Notes: generated by a model from the letters alone, not told the origin. Shown: positions 1 to 6,827, numbered from the stretch's first letter. The stretch is 7,786 bases of DNA from CAYYMH01 sp964472785 (GCA_964472785.1 CAYYMH010000096.1:1-7786), one strand, 5' to 3'. A program made the numbers and translations.

Positions 1-63
1 ATAAAACGAGATTTTTGGCAGAAAATTTGGGGAAATAAAGTTAGATATTACACTTTGACCTAA
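1..63 (+). CDS. possible C-terminal tail of a plus-strand gene cut by the window edge
   Basis: Reading frame 1 is open from the first base to a TAA at 61-63 and gives 20 residues, including DFWQKIWGNKVRYYTLT. The mix of aromatic and basic residues looks protein-like, but 20 codons are too few to prove coding. Another plus frame (from base 3) is also open, for 11 codons. A weak hairpin at 79-97 followed by a T-rich stretch lies just downstream and would suit the end of a plus-strand transcript. The family cannot be recognised. This is a tentative call that depends on sequence left of the window. Confidence 0.2.
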   Translation: MKRDFWQKIWGNKVRYYTLT

Positions 64-266
64 TCACTTGATCCAGTATTGATAAAAGCAATATCAACCG
101 ACATTTTTATATATTTTTGCAAATTTCATTCCTATTATTTATAAATGACCATATTCTAAAATTATTTTAAGGTTATATTTTTTGTAATTATTATGAGTTG
201 TTAAATATATAATTTTTAGATTTTATAATTGATTTTTAACTATTTTTTTAGATATAAGACTATGGT

Positions 267-287
267 TTTAGGAAAGATTGTCCTAAA
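267..287. repeat. small perfect hairpin in the A/T-rich region
   Basis: Arms TTTAGGA (267-273) and TCCTAAA (281-287) pair perfectly over 7 bp around the 7-base loop AAGATTG. T-rich sequence follows on the plus strand and A-rich sequence lies on the other side, so it could act as a weak terminator or an RNA structure in either direction. The stem has only three G/C pairs. It is the cleanest dyad in this block but may be chance in A/T-rich DNA. Confidence 0.3.
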
Positions 288-299
288 TTTATATGTGAT

Positions 300-331
300 A
301 CTTCAAGTTGAAAACTATAAACTTCAAGTTG
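300..331. repeat. 11-bp direct repeat with 21-bp period
   Basis: ACTTCAAGTTG occurs at 300-310 and again at 321-331. The start-to-start distance of 21 bp is two helical turns, so both copies face the same side of the DNA. The first copy also sits in the short palindrome TTCAAGTTGAA (302-312). This arrangement is typical of paired protein-binding sites, but no promoter or gene next to it can be identified, so the role is open. Confidence 0.4.
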
Positions 332-509
332 TAACTTTATTATTGATTAATATTTTAAAATTTACAACCTATTATTGTTTTCGGAGCTATAATATTTTTT
401 TTACATGAATGAATATTGTTATTAATAAACAAAATTATTTTCAATTTCAATCGAAATAAATGATTAATATCGGCAAGTAGTAAATCAAATAAAATATATA
501 AACTTAGTT

Positions 510-579
510 AAAAAAGACAATCATAAATGAGGTAGTACAATAGTGAAGTATTCGGTATATTTTGAGAAAAACCACCTCA
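510..579 (-). terminator. weak terminator candidate after the exporter operon
   Basis: On the minus strand, ACCACCTCA (571-579, overlapping the permease 2 stop codon) can pair with TGAGGTAGT (528-536) over 8 of 9 positions. The intervening loop is long, about 34 bases. A run of six T on the minus strand (510-515) follows about 12 bases after the stem. The long loop and the displaced T-run make this a poor match to a classical intrinsic terminator. It is simply the best candidate found near the operon end. Confidence 0.22.
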
Positions 580-1701
580 CGAAACCCGCTTCCGAAATTT
601 CGCCACACTCACACTGAGGATAATCAATCCAAAAACAGTCAGCGGGATAGCGTCTTTGAGCAGGTATCGCAGCGACGAGCCTTTTGCCATGATGTCGCGG
701 AGAATGCTCATGAAATAGCGCATCGGATTTAAGTAGGTGGCTTTTTGCAGCAGATCGGGCATGTTTTCGATGGGGATGAAGAAACCGCTCATCAGGATCA
801 TGAACAGCATGAAAAACCAGGAGAAAAACATCGCCTGCAGTTGGGTGCCGGCAAGCGTGGAGATGAAAATGCCCAATCCCAGCGTGGTAAAAAAGAACAG
901 AAACGCCATGCCGGATAACAGCAGATAACTGCCGTGCATTTCAATATTAAAGATAATCTGGGCGACTTGCATTACGATCAGCAGTTCGACAAAAGAGAGG
1001 ATCAGAAAGGGAATCAGCTTGCCCACCAGCAATTGGAACTTGCGCAGCGGCGTCACCATGAGTTGCTCCAGCGTGCCGATCTCTTTTTCCCGCACCAGAC
1101 TCATCGAGGACAGCAGCATGGAAATGATGGTCAGCAGCGCGGCAACGATCCCGGGAATCATAAACTGGGCGTTGTTCAGATTGAGATTGTACCACATGCG
1201 CTCCTGCATTTGTACGACGTGAATGTGGATCGCTTCCTCCGGCTGAAAATAAGGATCCCGCACATAGTGTTCGGCAAGATCGCGCAATATTCCCTGGGCG
1301 TACGCCATACCCACGCCGGCAGTGTTGCCGTCGATGCCATCCACCAGAATCTGGATTTGCGGCTGCTGCTGGCGCACAAAATCGCGTCCGAAATTTTCCG
1401 GGATCACAATTGCCAGCCGTGCTTTCCAGCTCTGGATCATCTGCCCAACTTGTTCCAAATCGGTTTCATAGCCGACCACATCGAACCGGTCAGTGTGACT
1501 GAACGCCCGGACAATTTCACGACTGATGTGGCTGTCGTCCCGGTCGGCGATCAGCAGGCTGACATGTTTCACCTCGTTGGTGATGGCAAAACCGAGAATT
1601 GCCATCTGAATCAGCGGTACCAGAAAAATGATCGCCAGCATTTCCCGGGTGCGGAAGATTTGCAGAAATTCTTTGCGTATCATGTACAGGATTTGCTGCA
1701 T
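577..1701 (-). CDS. ABC-2 type exporter permease, YbhR-like (permease 2)
   Basis: Inner-membrane subunit of 374 aa, expected to pair with the adjacent permease and form the export path of a drug or small-molecule ABC exporter. The layout is that of the ABC2_membrane_3 family: a first membrane helix at about 22-41, a large extracytoplasmic domain at about 42-178, then five more helices (about 179-202, 228-252, 258-282, 290-310, 350-367). Family marks are the WYNLNL segment just before the second helix, the cytoplasmic REKEIGTLEQ (204-213), the MSGFFIPIENMP stretch (304-315) and LNPMRYF (324-330). These match what I know of E. coli YbhR (WYNPNL, AREREQGTLDQLLVSPL, NPIRHF). The start is set by GGAG at 1709-1712, seven bases before the ATG, and only one base separates it from the stop of permease 1. 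It is the last gene of the operon. Substrate unknown. Confidence 0.93.
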   Translation of the reverse strand: MQQILYMIRKEFLQIFRTREMLAIIFLVPLIQMAILGFAITNEVKHVSLLIADRDDSHISREIVRAFSHTDRFDVVGYETDLEQVGQMIQSWKARLAIVIPENFGRDFVRQQQPQIQILVDGIDGNTAGVGMAYAQGILRDLAEHYVRDPYFQPEEAIHIHVVQMQERMWYNLNLNNAQFMIPGIVAALLTIISMLLSSMSLVREKEIGTLEQLMVTPLRKFQLLVGKLIPFLILSFVELLIVMQVAQIIFNIEMHGSYLLLSGMAFLFFFTTLGLGIFISTLAGTQLQAMFFSWFFMLFMILMSGFFIPIENMPDLLQKATYLNPMRYFMSILRDIMAKGSSLRYLLKDAIPLTVFGLIILSVSVAKFRKRVS

Positions 1702-1702
1702 G

Positions 1703-2818
1703 TCAATTCTCCAGCTTGAGGTTGAACTTTTTCAGCGCCACGATCAGCAAAATAACCGACATCAGGATGAGAAACAGCGCCGGTGTTAAAAGCTGCATAA
1801 AGGTGTTGCCCTTGAGCATGATCCCCCGGACGATGATCAGAAAATATTTCGCCGGAATAATGTAGGAGATGATCTGCAAAACTTTGGGCATGGAATTTAT
1901 TGGAAAAAAGAATCCCGATAAAAAGATCGTCGGCAGCATGGTGGCGATCAGAGACGCCATCATTGCCACCTGTTGGGTTTTAACAATAGTGGAAATCAGC
2001 AGCCCGATACTCAATGCGGCAGTAATGTACAGCAGCATCATAAACACCAGCAGCAAGGCGTTCCCTTTGAACGGCACGCCAAAAAAGACGATTCCCAAAA
2101 TGATGATGATCGCTCCGATGAGCAGGGCGATGAAAATATACGGAATCACTTTGCCTAAAATGATCTCGCCGGGCTTGATCGGTGACACCAGTATCTGCTC
2201 CATGGTGCCCATCTCCTTTTCGCGGGTAATGGTGATGCTCGTCAGCAAAGCGGAAATCATCACCAGCAACAGCGCGACCAGTCCGGGCACAAAGAAAAAT
2301 GTGCTTTTCAAGTCCGGATTAAACCAGATGCTGCTCCTCACTTCAAAGGGCAGGGGAATCTGATAGCCGTGCTGTTGATTGAAAAGTTGAATGGTCTGGT
2401 TCATATAATTTTTGATATTGATGGCGGCGTTGGGATCCACCGCATCAATCAGCACCTGCACCGGAATGAACGGATCGCGATTCAACTTTTTTCCAAAATC
2501 CGGCGGAATGATCATGATGACGTGTGCTTTGCGGTCGAAAAAAAGTTCTTCTGCATGGGACAGCGGCTGGTCGTAAAATGACACATTGAAAAATCGGCTG
2601 CCGGTGAACTGCTCGATCAAATGTTTGGAGTGAACAGTTTGGTCGTAATCGATGACCGCTAATTTCACGTTCTGAATTTCCATCCGCAGCGCGTAGCCAA
2701 ACATGACGAGCTGCACGACCGGCAGCAGGAAGATGATGAACAAGCTCTTCGGATCGTGAATGATGTGTAAAAATTCTTTCCAGGCAATGGCCAGTGTTCT
2801 GTTTCGAGGTCGTATCAT
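1703..2818 (-). CDS. ABC-2 type exporter permease, YbhS-like (permease 1)
   Basis: Inner-membrane subunit of 371 aa. Helix 1 spans about 26-44, a large periplasmic domain follows (45-172), and five helices complete the protein (about 173-196, 222-247, 253-277, 285-306, 342-362). Conserved points are WFNPDL (165-170) before helix 2, the coupling segment REKEMGTMEQ (199-208), SGFFFPINSMP (301-311) and YIIPAKYF (319-326). The last corresponds to YIIPARYF in E. coli YbhS, so I place it as the YbhS-like partner and the downstream gene as the YbhR-like one. The start codon overlaps the ATPase 2 stop as ATGA (2815-2818), indicating translational coupling. The ribosome-binding site in front is weak (GGA), as expected for a coupled start. 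It should form a heterodimer with permease 2. Confidence 0.93.
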   Translation of the reverse strand: MIRPRNRTLAIAWKEFLHIIHDPKSLFIIFLLPVVQLVMFGYALRMEIQNVKLAVIDYDQTVHSKHLIEQFTGSRFFNVSFYDQPLSHAEELFFDRKAHVIMIIPPDFGKKLNRDPFIPVQVLIDAVDPNAAINIKNYMNQTIQLFNQQHGYQIPLPFEVRSSIWFNPDLKSTFFFVPGLVALLLVMISALLTSITITREKEMGTMEQILVSPIKPGEIILGKVIPYIFIALLIGAIIIILGIVFFGVPFKGNALLLVFMMLLYITAALSIGLLISTIVKTQQVAMMASLIATMLPTIFLSGFFFPINSMPKVLQIISYIIPAKYFLIIVRGIMLKGNTFMQLLTPALFLILMSVILLIVALKKFNLKLEN

Positions 2819-3555
2819 TTATCTGTCCGTGTTTTGACTGCAGCGATGAACACATCCTGCATTTCTTTTTTACAGTATTCCCGGCGTAAATTTTCCGGCG
2901 AATCCATGGCAATCAATTTCCCTTCCCGCATGATGGAAATCCGGTTGCAGTATTCGGCTTCCACCATAAAATGGGTGCTCACAAAAACCGTTTTTCCCTG
3001 TTCTGCGGTTTCGTAAATCAGGTCCCAGAATTCCCGCCTCGCTTTGGGGTCCACTCCTGATGTGGGTTCATCCAAAAAGACAATCGGTGGATCGTGCAGC
3101 AGCGCGCAGCCCAGCGCCAATCGCTGTTTGAATCCCAGCGGCAAATCTCCGGTGAGGTGATGAGCGAACTTGTGCAAGGCAAACCGGTCGATCAACTTTT
3201 CTTTCTGCTGCTTGATGGTTTGTCGGTCTAATCCGTAAATGCCGCCGTAAAACTCGATATTCTCTCCGATGGTCAAATCTTCGTAAAGTGAAAACCGCTG
3301 GCTCATGTAGCCGATGTTCTGCTTGATTTTTTCAGACTGCGAGTAAACATCAAATCCGGCAACCCATGCCTGACCGTCGGTGGGTTTGAGCAAACCCGCT
3401 AACATGCGGATGATGGTGGTTTTTCCGGCGCCATTCGGTCCTAAAAATCCAAAGATTTCGCCCTGATAAACATCGATACTGACCTGATCTACGGCAGTAA
3501 AGTTGCCAAACCGGCGGGTGAGTCGATCTGATTTTACGGAAATCTCGTTCGTCAT
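2815..3555 (-). CDS. ABC exporter ATPase 2 (corresponds to the C-terminal half of YbhF)
   Basis: Cytoplasmic nucleotide-binding subunit, 246 aa. Visible motifs are Walker A GPNGAGKT (39-46), Q-loop Gln86 in GYMSQRFSLY, Walker B IVFLDEP (158-164) with catalytic Glu163, D-loop SGVD (166-169) and H-loop His195 in STHFMVEAEYC. The ABC signature is not LSGGQ but LPLGF (138-142, followed by KQRLAL). The second ATP domain of E. coli YbhF has the same LPLGFKQRLAL, so this is a family trait and not damage. In a dimer this weakened signature would face the ATP bound by ATPase 1. The ATG overlaps the ATPase 1 stop as ATGA (3552-3555), with GGGG at 3564-3567 as ribosome-binding site eight bases upstream. 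Its own stop overlaps the start of permease 1. The tail after the core is short (about 25 residues). Confidence 0.94.
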   Translation of the reverse strand: MTNEISVKSDRLTRRFGNFTAVDQVSIDVYQGEIFGFLGPNGAGKTTIIRMLAGLLKPTDGQAWVAGFDVYSQSEKIKQNIGYMSQRFSLYEDLTIGENIEFYGGIYGLDRQTIKQQKEKLIDRFALHKFAHHLTGDLPLGFKQRLALGCALLHDPPIVFLDEPTSGVDPKARREFWDLIYETAEQGKTVFVSTHFMVEAEYCNRISIMREGKLIAMDSPENLRREYCKKEMQDVFIAAVKTRTDK

Positions 3556-4478
3556 TTTTCGTTCCCCATCAGGTCCAGGAATACATCTTCGATGCTGGGT
3601 GATTGTTGTTTGATGTCGTCAATTTGAATTTGGGGATTATTTTTCCATTCTTGCATTTGTTGGGCGCCCGGCTTCTTTTTGAAACTGACGTGCAGGGCAT
3701 TGCCGAAAAGCTGGGTCGTATGGACGCCGGGTTGCTGTTTGAAAAAATTGCGCAACTGAATCACATCACTGCTCTCTAATCGATACAGCGGATACGAGTA
3801 ACTCTTTTTCAAATTCTCCGGCGTATCCGTGGCAACGATTTTCCCCCGGAAAAATAAAGCCACCCGGTCGCACAGGTTCGCTTCATCCATGTAAGCGGTG
3901 GATACCAGAATTGTTGTTCCTTGTTTTTGCAGTGTGTGCAGCAGTTCCCAAAATTCCTGCCGGGACACCGGATCAACTCCAAAGGTGGGTTCATCCAGCA
4001 CCAAAATGTCCGGCGTATGAATGAGGGCGCATGATAGCGCCAGTTTTTGTTTCATGCCTCCGGATAACGCGCCGGCACGCCGTGTTTTGAAAGGCACTAA
4101 TTTGGAGAACTCGTAGAGTTGTTTGAGCCGGGATTGCTGCTCTGCAGGGGGGACTTGAAATAAATCGGCGAAAAATTTCAGATTTTGCTCAACAGATAAA
4201 TCCTGATACAGCGAAAACCGTTGCGGCATATAGCCCAGAATGGAACGAATCTCTTTTATCTGTCGGGTCACATCCAAATCATTGACATGGATGCTGCCCT
4301 GATCTGGCGCCAGCAACGTGCACACCGATCGCATGGTGGTGGTCTTTCCTGCGCCGTCAGGACCGATTAAGCCAAATAGCTCACTTTTTTTGACGGACAG
4401 TGAAACGTCATCAACCGCTTTTAAATCACCGTAACTCTTTTCAAAATGACTAATTCGTATCGAATCCATAGCAACCAT
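3552..4478 (-). CDS. ABC exporter ATPase 1 (corresponds to the N-terminal half of YbhF)
   Basis: Cytoplasmic nucleotide-binding subunit, 308 aa from the ATG chosen here. Motifs are Walker A GPDGAGKT (39-46), Q-loop Gln86 in GYMPQRFSLY, a good signature LSGGM (138-142) followed by KQKLAL, Walker B ILVLDEP (158-164) with Glu163, and D-loop FGVD. The H-loop is STAYMDEA, with Ala195 where ATPases normally carry His. E. coli YbhF domain 1 also lacks this His (STSYLDEA). The C-terminal extension (about 225-308) ends in SPSIEDVFLDLMG, like the YbhF inter-domain region. Start choice is uncertain. The frame runs up to the adaptor stop, with a TTG at 4487 directly after it and ATGs at 4478 and 4469. 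None has a convincing ribosome-binding site. GGAA at 4482-4485 is the only purine run, rather close to 4478, and coupling with the adaptor is likely. Confidence 0.92.
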   Translation of the reverse strand: MVAMDSIRISHFEKSYGDLKAVDDVSLSVKKSELFGLIGPDGAGKTTTMRSVCTLLAPDQGSIHVNDLDVTRQIKEIRSILGYMPQRFSLYQDLSVEQNLKFFADLFQVPPAEQQSRLKQLYEFSKLVPFKTRRAGALSGGMKQKLALSCALIHTPDILVLDEPTFGVDPVSRQEFWELLHTLQKQGTTILVSTAYMDEANLCDRVALFFRGKIVATDTPENLKKSYSYPLYRLESSDVIQLRNFFKQQPGVHTTQLFGNALHVSFKKKPGAQQMQEWKNNPQIQIDDIKQQSPSIEDVFLDLMGNEK

Positions 4479-4487
4479 ATTTTCCAA

Positions 4488-5363
4488 TTAGAGAATCACT
4501 TCTACCGGCATTCCGTGTTTCAGCACATAATCCGTGTTCGGTATTCTCACTGTCACGCCATAAACCAGCGACGTTCGGGTTTCAGGTGTGAGTACCTGCT
4601 TGGGCGTAAACTCTGCCTTTGAACTGATCCGGCTAATGGTCCCGTCCAATGTTTCATCCAATCCGTCAATTCGCACCGTAACGGACTGACCGGGCCGGAC
4701 GTGGGGTAGTTTTTTTTCGGAAATATAAATTTTCGTTTCCATTTCTTCATGATCGAGGATTTCGACAACCGGCTTCAGCGGTGGCACTGCTTCGAAAAGC
4801 TCAAAGTATTTTTCCGAAACCACGCCGTTGATCGGGGATGTCAGAATCGCGTCACTGATTTTTTTCAGAATTGAATTGAGCTGTGCTTTGACCTGCTGTT
4901 CCTGAGCCCGCGCATTTTCGAGCTGTTGCTGTGCCGTCTGATACATAGCCTCCACACGCTGTAACTTATTTTTGACATCGTCCAGATTTTGCCGGGGAAT
5001 GGATTGTTTCTCGACCAGCGTTTTGGTCCGCTGGTAATTATCCCGGGCGTACGCCAAATCCGACCTGGCGCGTTCCAGATTGGTCCGGGCGATGTCCTGT
5101 TGAATGCGCACCTGTTTCAACGCCGCTTTCAACTGATCACGTTGTAATACCAGATCAGTGGTGTCGATTACTGCCAATGTGTCATCGACCTGTACCTGGT
5201 CGCCGGCATTGACATTCAGCGCGATGATCTTCCCGCCCACGAGTGCAGGAACGCGGATCAATGTACCTTCGACAACCGCGGTGTAGCGCTCACTGTCACT
5301 ATTATTTCCGCACGAAAACAGCATAACCGATATGAATAAAATTAAGATTAATTGACGACGCAT
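4488..5363 (-). CDS. periplasmic adaptor lipoprotein (HlyD/YbhG-type membrane fusion protein)
   Basis: Adaptor of 291 aa that would bridge the permeases and the outer-membrane channel across the periplasm. A lipoprotein signal peptide starts the protein: MRR, a hydrophobic stretch, then lipobox LFSC with Cys18 as the lipidated residue. A lipoyl-like half-motif follows (about 36-68, GGKIIALNVNAGDQV). Next come a long alpha-helical coiled-coil hairpin (about 70-170, rich in Gln, Arg and Ala), the second lipoyl half (about 172-190, SPINGVVSE) and a beta-barrel/membrane-proximal part. The C-terminal stretch AEFTPKQVLTPETRTSLVY (250-268) closely matches YbhG of E. coli (AEFTPKTVETPDLRTDLVY). The start at 5363 is preferred to one 14 codons upstream because AGGAGG (5368-5373) lies just ahead and only this start gives a clean signal peptide. 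E. coli YbhG is, as I recall, not a lipoprotein, so the anchoring differs. Sixteen bases separate it from the channel gene. Confidence 0.93.
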   Translation of the reverse strand: MRRQLILILFISVMLFSCGNNSDSERYTAVVEGTLIRVPALVGGKIIALNVNAGDQVQVDDTLAVIDTTDLVLQRDQLKAALKQVRIQQDIARTNLERARSDLAYARDNYQRTKTLVEKQSIPRQNLDDVKNKLQRVEAMYQTAQQQLENARAQEQQVKAQLNSILKKISDAILTSPINGVVSEKYFELFEAVPPLKPVVEILDHEEMETKIYISEKKLPHVRPGQSVTVRIDGLDETLDGTISRISSKAEFTPKQVLTPETRTSLVYGVTVRIPNTDYVLKHGMPVEVIL

Positions 5364-5367
5364 AATT

Positions 5368-5373
5368 CCTCCT
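5368..5373 (-). promoter_or_regulatory. ribosome-binding site fixing the adaptor start
   Basis: AGGAGG on the minus strand, four bases before the ATG at 5363. This full-consensus site, lying between the channel stop (5380-5382) and the adaptor ATG, argues against the upstream in-frame ATG at 5405, which would overlap the channel gene and spoil the lipoprotein signal peptide. Confidence 0.85.
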
Positions 5374-5379
5374 GACCGC

Positions 5380-6723
5380 TTACTGTTTAATTCGACCTGT
5401 GGCAAAATCCAATTGCAGTTTGTCCTGCAACCATTCGATATATTTCTGCTCCAGCATGAGTTCCGCTGAAGTGAGATCGTTTTCTATTGAATTCAAATCG
5501 ATGGACGAAATAACGCCCTCGGAAAACTGGTCTTGTGCCAGCCGGTATCTTTTTTCCTCCTGAGCCAACAATTGCTGCTGCGTTTCGATTTGCTGTCTGA
5601 TGGATTCCAGTTGCCGAAAGGCTTCGGTGACCTGTTGCTTTAAATCCTTTTTGAGCTGCGCTTCCTGTAGAAATAATTTTTGCATCTCCAAATCCGCGAC
5701 TTGAACCTGCCTTTGATTCTGTTTCCAACCCCAGAGCTTCCACTGAAGCTGCGCGCCGATGGTATAATAATTCATCCATTCGTCTTCGAAAAAATTCACA
5801 CCGGGACGGGCATAATGATAGGAAGCCAGTGCATTGATCTGCGGAAACAGTGCCGATTGAGCGATCTTTTTTTGGTGGTGCTGAATTTTCTGCATTTCCT
5901 TGACCTGTTCAAGCTCGGGACGCTTCTGCAAGGCAAGACGGTAATATGCATCCAATGGCTGGAGTGTCAAATCCAGTGACGAACTACCGATTCTTTGCAA
6001 AGCCGGTAAATCTTCTGCATCCAGCACATTTTCCAGCCGCGAAATTAAAACCTGCTCGACGTTACTTAAACTCTGCAGATTACTTTCGAGCTGCAAAATG
6101 CGAATGGCGACTTCCAGCGTGTCGAATTCGGTGGCACGTCCAACCTCCAAAAATTGGCTGATTCGATTGCGCTGGAGCTGAAGCCGCTGAATGCTCTGCC
6201 GGAGCACGTCCTGCTGCTTCAGGTTTAATTGAATATTGTAATAAAGCGTACCCACCTGAAGCAATAACTGCTGCTGCAAAACGTCTCGCTGAATTTGCTG
6301 AACCTGCTGCCGGGATTTTGCCGCATCGATCTGATTGAGAAGCCGGAACCCGGTAAAAACCGGCTGCCTGATCACCAGCGCCGCGTCATATTGGTTATTC
6401 ACACCCGCCTCAATTTCAGTGTCCGGCAGTCCGGGAATTTGCAGGGGCAGTTCAAATTTCGCTAACTCGGAGACGTATTGATAACTTCCGGTCAATGCCA
6501 GTTCGGGCAAGAGCGCTGCTTTTTGCATCTTGACCTGTTTTTCCGCCTGCTGAATGGATTTCTCCAATTGCTGTAATGACAGATTTTCTTCGGTCACTAT
6601 TTGCCAGGCTTTTTCCAGCGTCAATGGCTCGTTTTTATCCTGAGCCGGCAAGTTTATGCAAAAAACCAAAAGTGTGAAAAAACAGACTGCTGCAAAACGA
6701 AGCCTGATAGGAAAGGATGACAT
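5380..6723 (-). CDS. TolC-family outer-membrane efflux channel (OEP)
   Basis: Outer-membrane channel of 447 aa, the exit duct of the exporter. It begins with an N-terminal signal peptide (positively charged start, hydrophobic about 10-25, likely cleavage near LPAQ, residues 25-28). Two repeats typical of the OEP fold follow, about 34-245 and 252-447. Each starts with a helix leading into a strand region: KAALLPELALTGSYQYV (68-84) is echoed by QSALFPQINALASYHYA (289-305), and RQPVFTGFRLLNQI (119-132) by WKLWGWKQNQRQV (328-340). The long helices are strikingly Gln-rich. The length is usual for the family. AGGAG (6733-6737) lies nine bases before the ATG. It is the first gene of the operon, behind the promoter at 6801-6829. 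E. coli YbhGFSR has no such gene in its operon, so this system carries a dedicated channel. Confidence 0.93.
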   Translation of the reverse strand: MSSFPIRLRFAAVCFFTLLVFCINLPAQDKNEPLTLEKAWQIVTEENLSLQQLEKSIQQAEKQVKMQKAALLPELALTGSYQYVSELAKFELPLQIPGLPDTEIEAGVNNQYDAALVIRQPVFTGFRLLNQIDAAKSRQQVQQIQRDVLQQQLLLQVGTLYYNIQLNLKQQDVLRQSIQRLQLQRNRISQFLEVGRATEFDTLEVAIRILQLESNLQSLSNVEQVLISRLENVLDAEDLPALQRIGSSSLDLTLQPLDAYYRLALQKRPELEQVKEMQKIQHHQKKIAQSALFPQINALASYHYARPGVNFFEDEWMNYYTIGAQLQWKLWGWKQNQRQVQVADLEMQKLFLQEAQLKKDLKQQVTEAFRQLESIRQQIETQQQLLAQEEKRYRLAQDQFSEGVISSIDLNSIENDLTSAELMLEQKYIEWLQDKLQLDFATGRIKQ

Positions 6724-6748
6724 TTATCGCTACTCCTATAAACTGAAA

Positions 6749-6762
6749 TATTTGATCAAATA
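6749..6762. promoter_or_regulatory. perfect 14-bp palindrome in the operon leader, candidate operator
   Basis: TATTTGATCAAATA is self-complementary over all 14 bases. It lies 26 bases before the channel start codon and downstream of the predicted transcription start. Its half-site ATTTGA recurs in the dyad lying inside the promoter at 6801-6827. A pair of matching palindromes around a promoter is the usual picture for a dimeric repressor such as TetR or MarR types. In E. coli the ybhGFSR genes are controlled by a TetR-family protein (CecR/YbiH). No regulator gene is visible in this window. Confidence 0.5.
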
Positions 6763-6800
6763 GATTTTGTAATTGAATTTGTCTTTTGAGAATTGAGGAT

Positions 6801-6827
6801 ATTTTACAAATTTAATTTGATAAAATC
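6801..6827. promoter_or_regulatory. imperfect dyad overlapping the promoter core, candidate operator
   Basis: On the minus strand ATTTTATCAAAT and AATTTGTAAAAT form a dyad with one unpaired base; the inner arms TCAAAT and ATTTGT/ATTTGA face each other across the spacer. The dyad fills the space between the -35 and -10 boxes, so a bound protein would block RNA polymerase. It shares the half-site with the perfect palindrome at 6749-6762, whose centre is about 58 bases away. Part of the symmetry may reflect simple A/T richness. Confidence 0.38.

Larger units (their letters stand above)
64..576. other. A/T-rich intergenic region without a recognisable gene
   Basis: About 500 bases that are mostly A and T, in sharp contrast to the operon starting at 577. 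The longest ATG-started frames I see are trivial (for example 16 codons from about 410). No tRNA, rRNA or CRISPR structure is visible. What it does hold is a 6-bp inverted repeat TTGATA/TATCAA (79-84 with 92-97), a 7-bp hairpin at 267-287, a direct repeat at 300-331, a GTTGTAA/TTACAAC inverted repeat (328-334 with 362-368) and a weak terminator candidate next to the operon end. Promoter-like hexamers are everywhere in such sequence, so I call none here. Confidence 0.6.

Noticed and set aside
276..285. Ten bases (GATTGTCCTA) shared with the reverse strand near 7030-7039
   Set aside because: Ten-base matches are expected many times by chance in a window of this length; there is no extended similarity around them.
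64..576. CRISPR array, riboswitch or tRNA in the A/T-rich region
   Set aside because: No regularly spaced repeats of 25-40 bases, no cloverleaf and no conserved riboswitch core could be seen; only two copies of an 11-base repeat are present.
934..1719. Long plus-strand open frame of 261 codons opposite permease 2
   Set aside because: It is the antisense shadow of permease 2: composition rich in His, Gln and Asp, no recognisable domain, no ribosome-binding site, and the minus-strand frame has clear family motifs over the same bases.
1869..2363. Plus-strand open frame of 164 codons opposite permease 1
   Set aside because: Antisense shadow of a well-supported membrane protein gene; the product has no family features.
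2445..2912. Minus-strand open frame spanning the ATPase 2/permease 1 junction
   Set aside because: It overlaps two well-supported genes in a different frame and shows no motif.
3552..3555. A frameshift that broke one fused YbhF-type ATPase into two
   Set aside because: The downstream gene has its own ribosome-binding site, a proper ATGA overlap and a complete N-terminus with all motifs, and the upstream one keeps its full C-terminal extension. A natural two-gene arrangement explains this better.
5387..5779. Minus-strand 130-codon frame within the channel gene
   Set aside because: Out-of-frame shadow inside the TolC-like gene with low-complexity composition and no domain.
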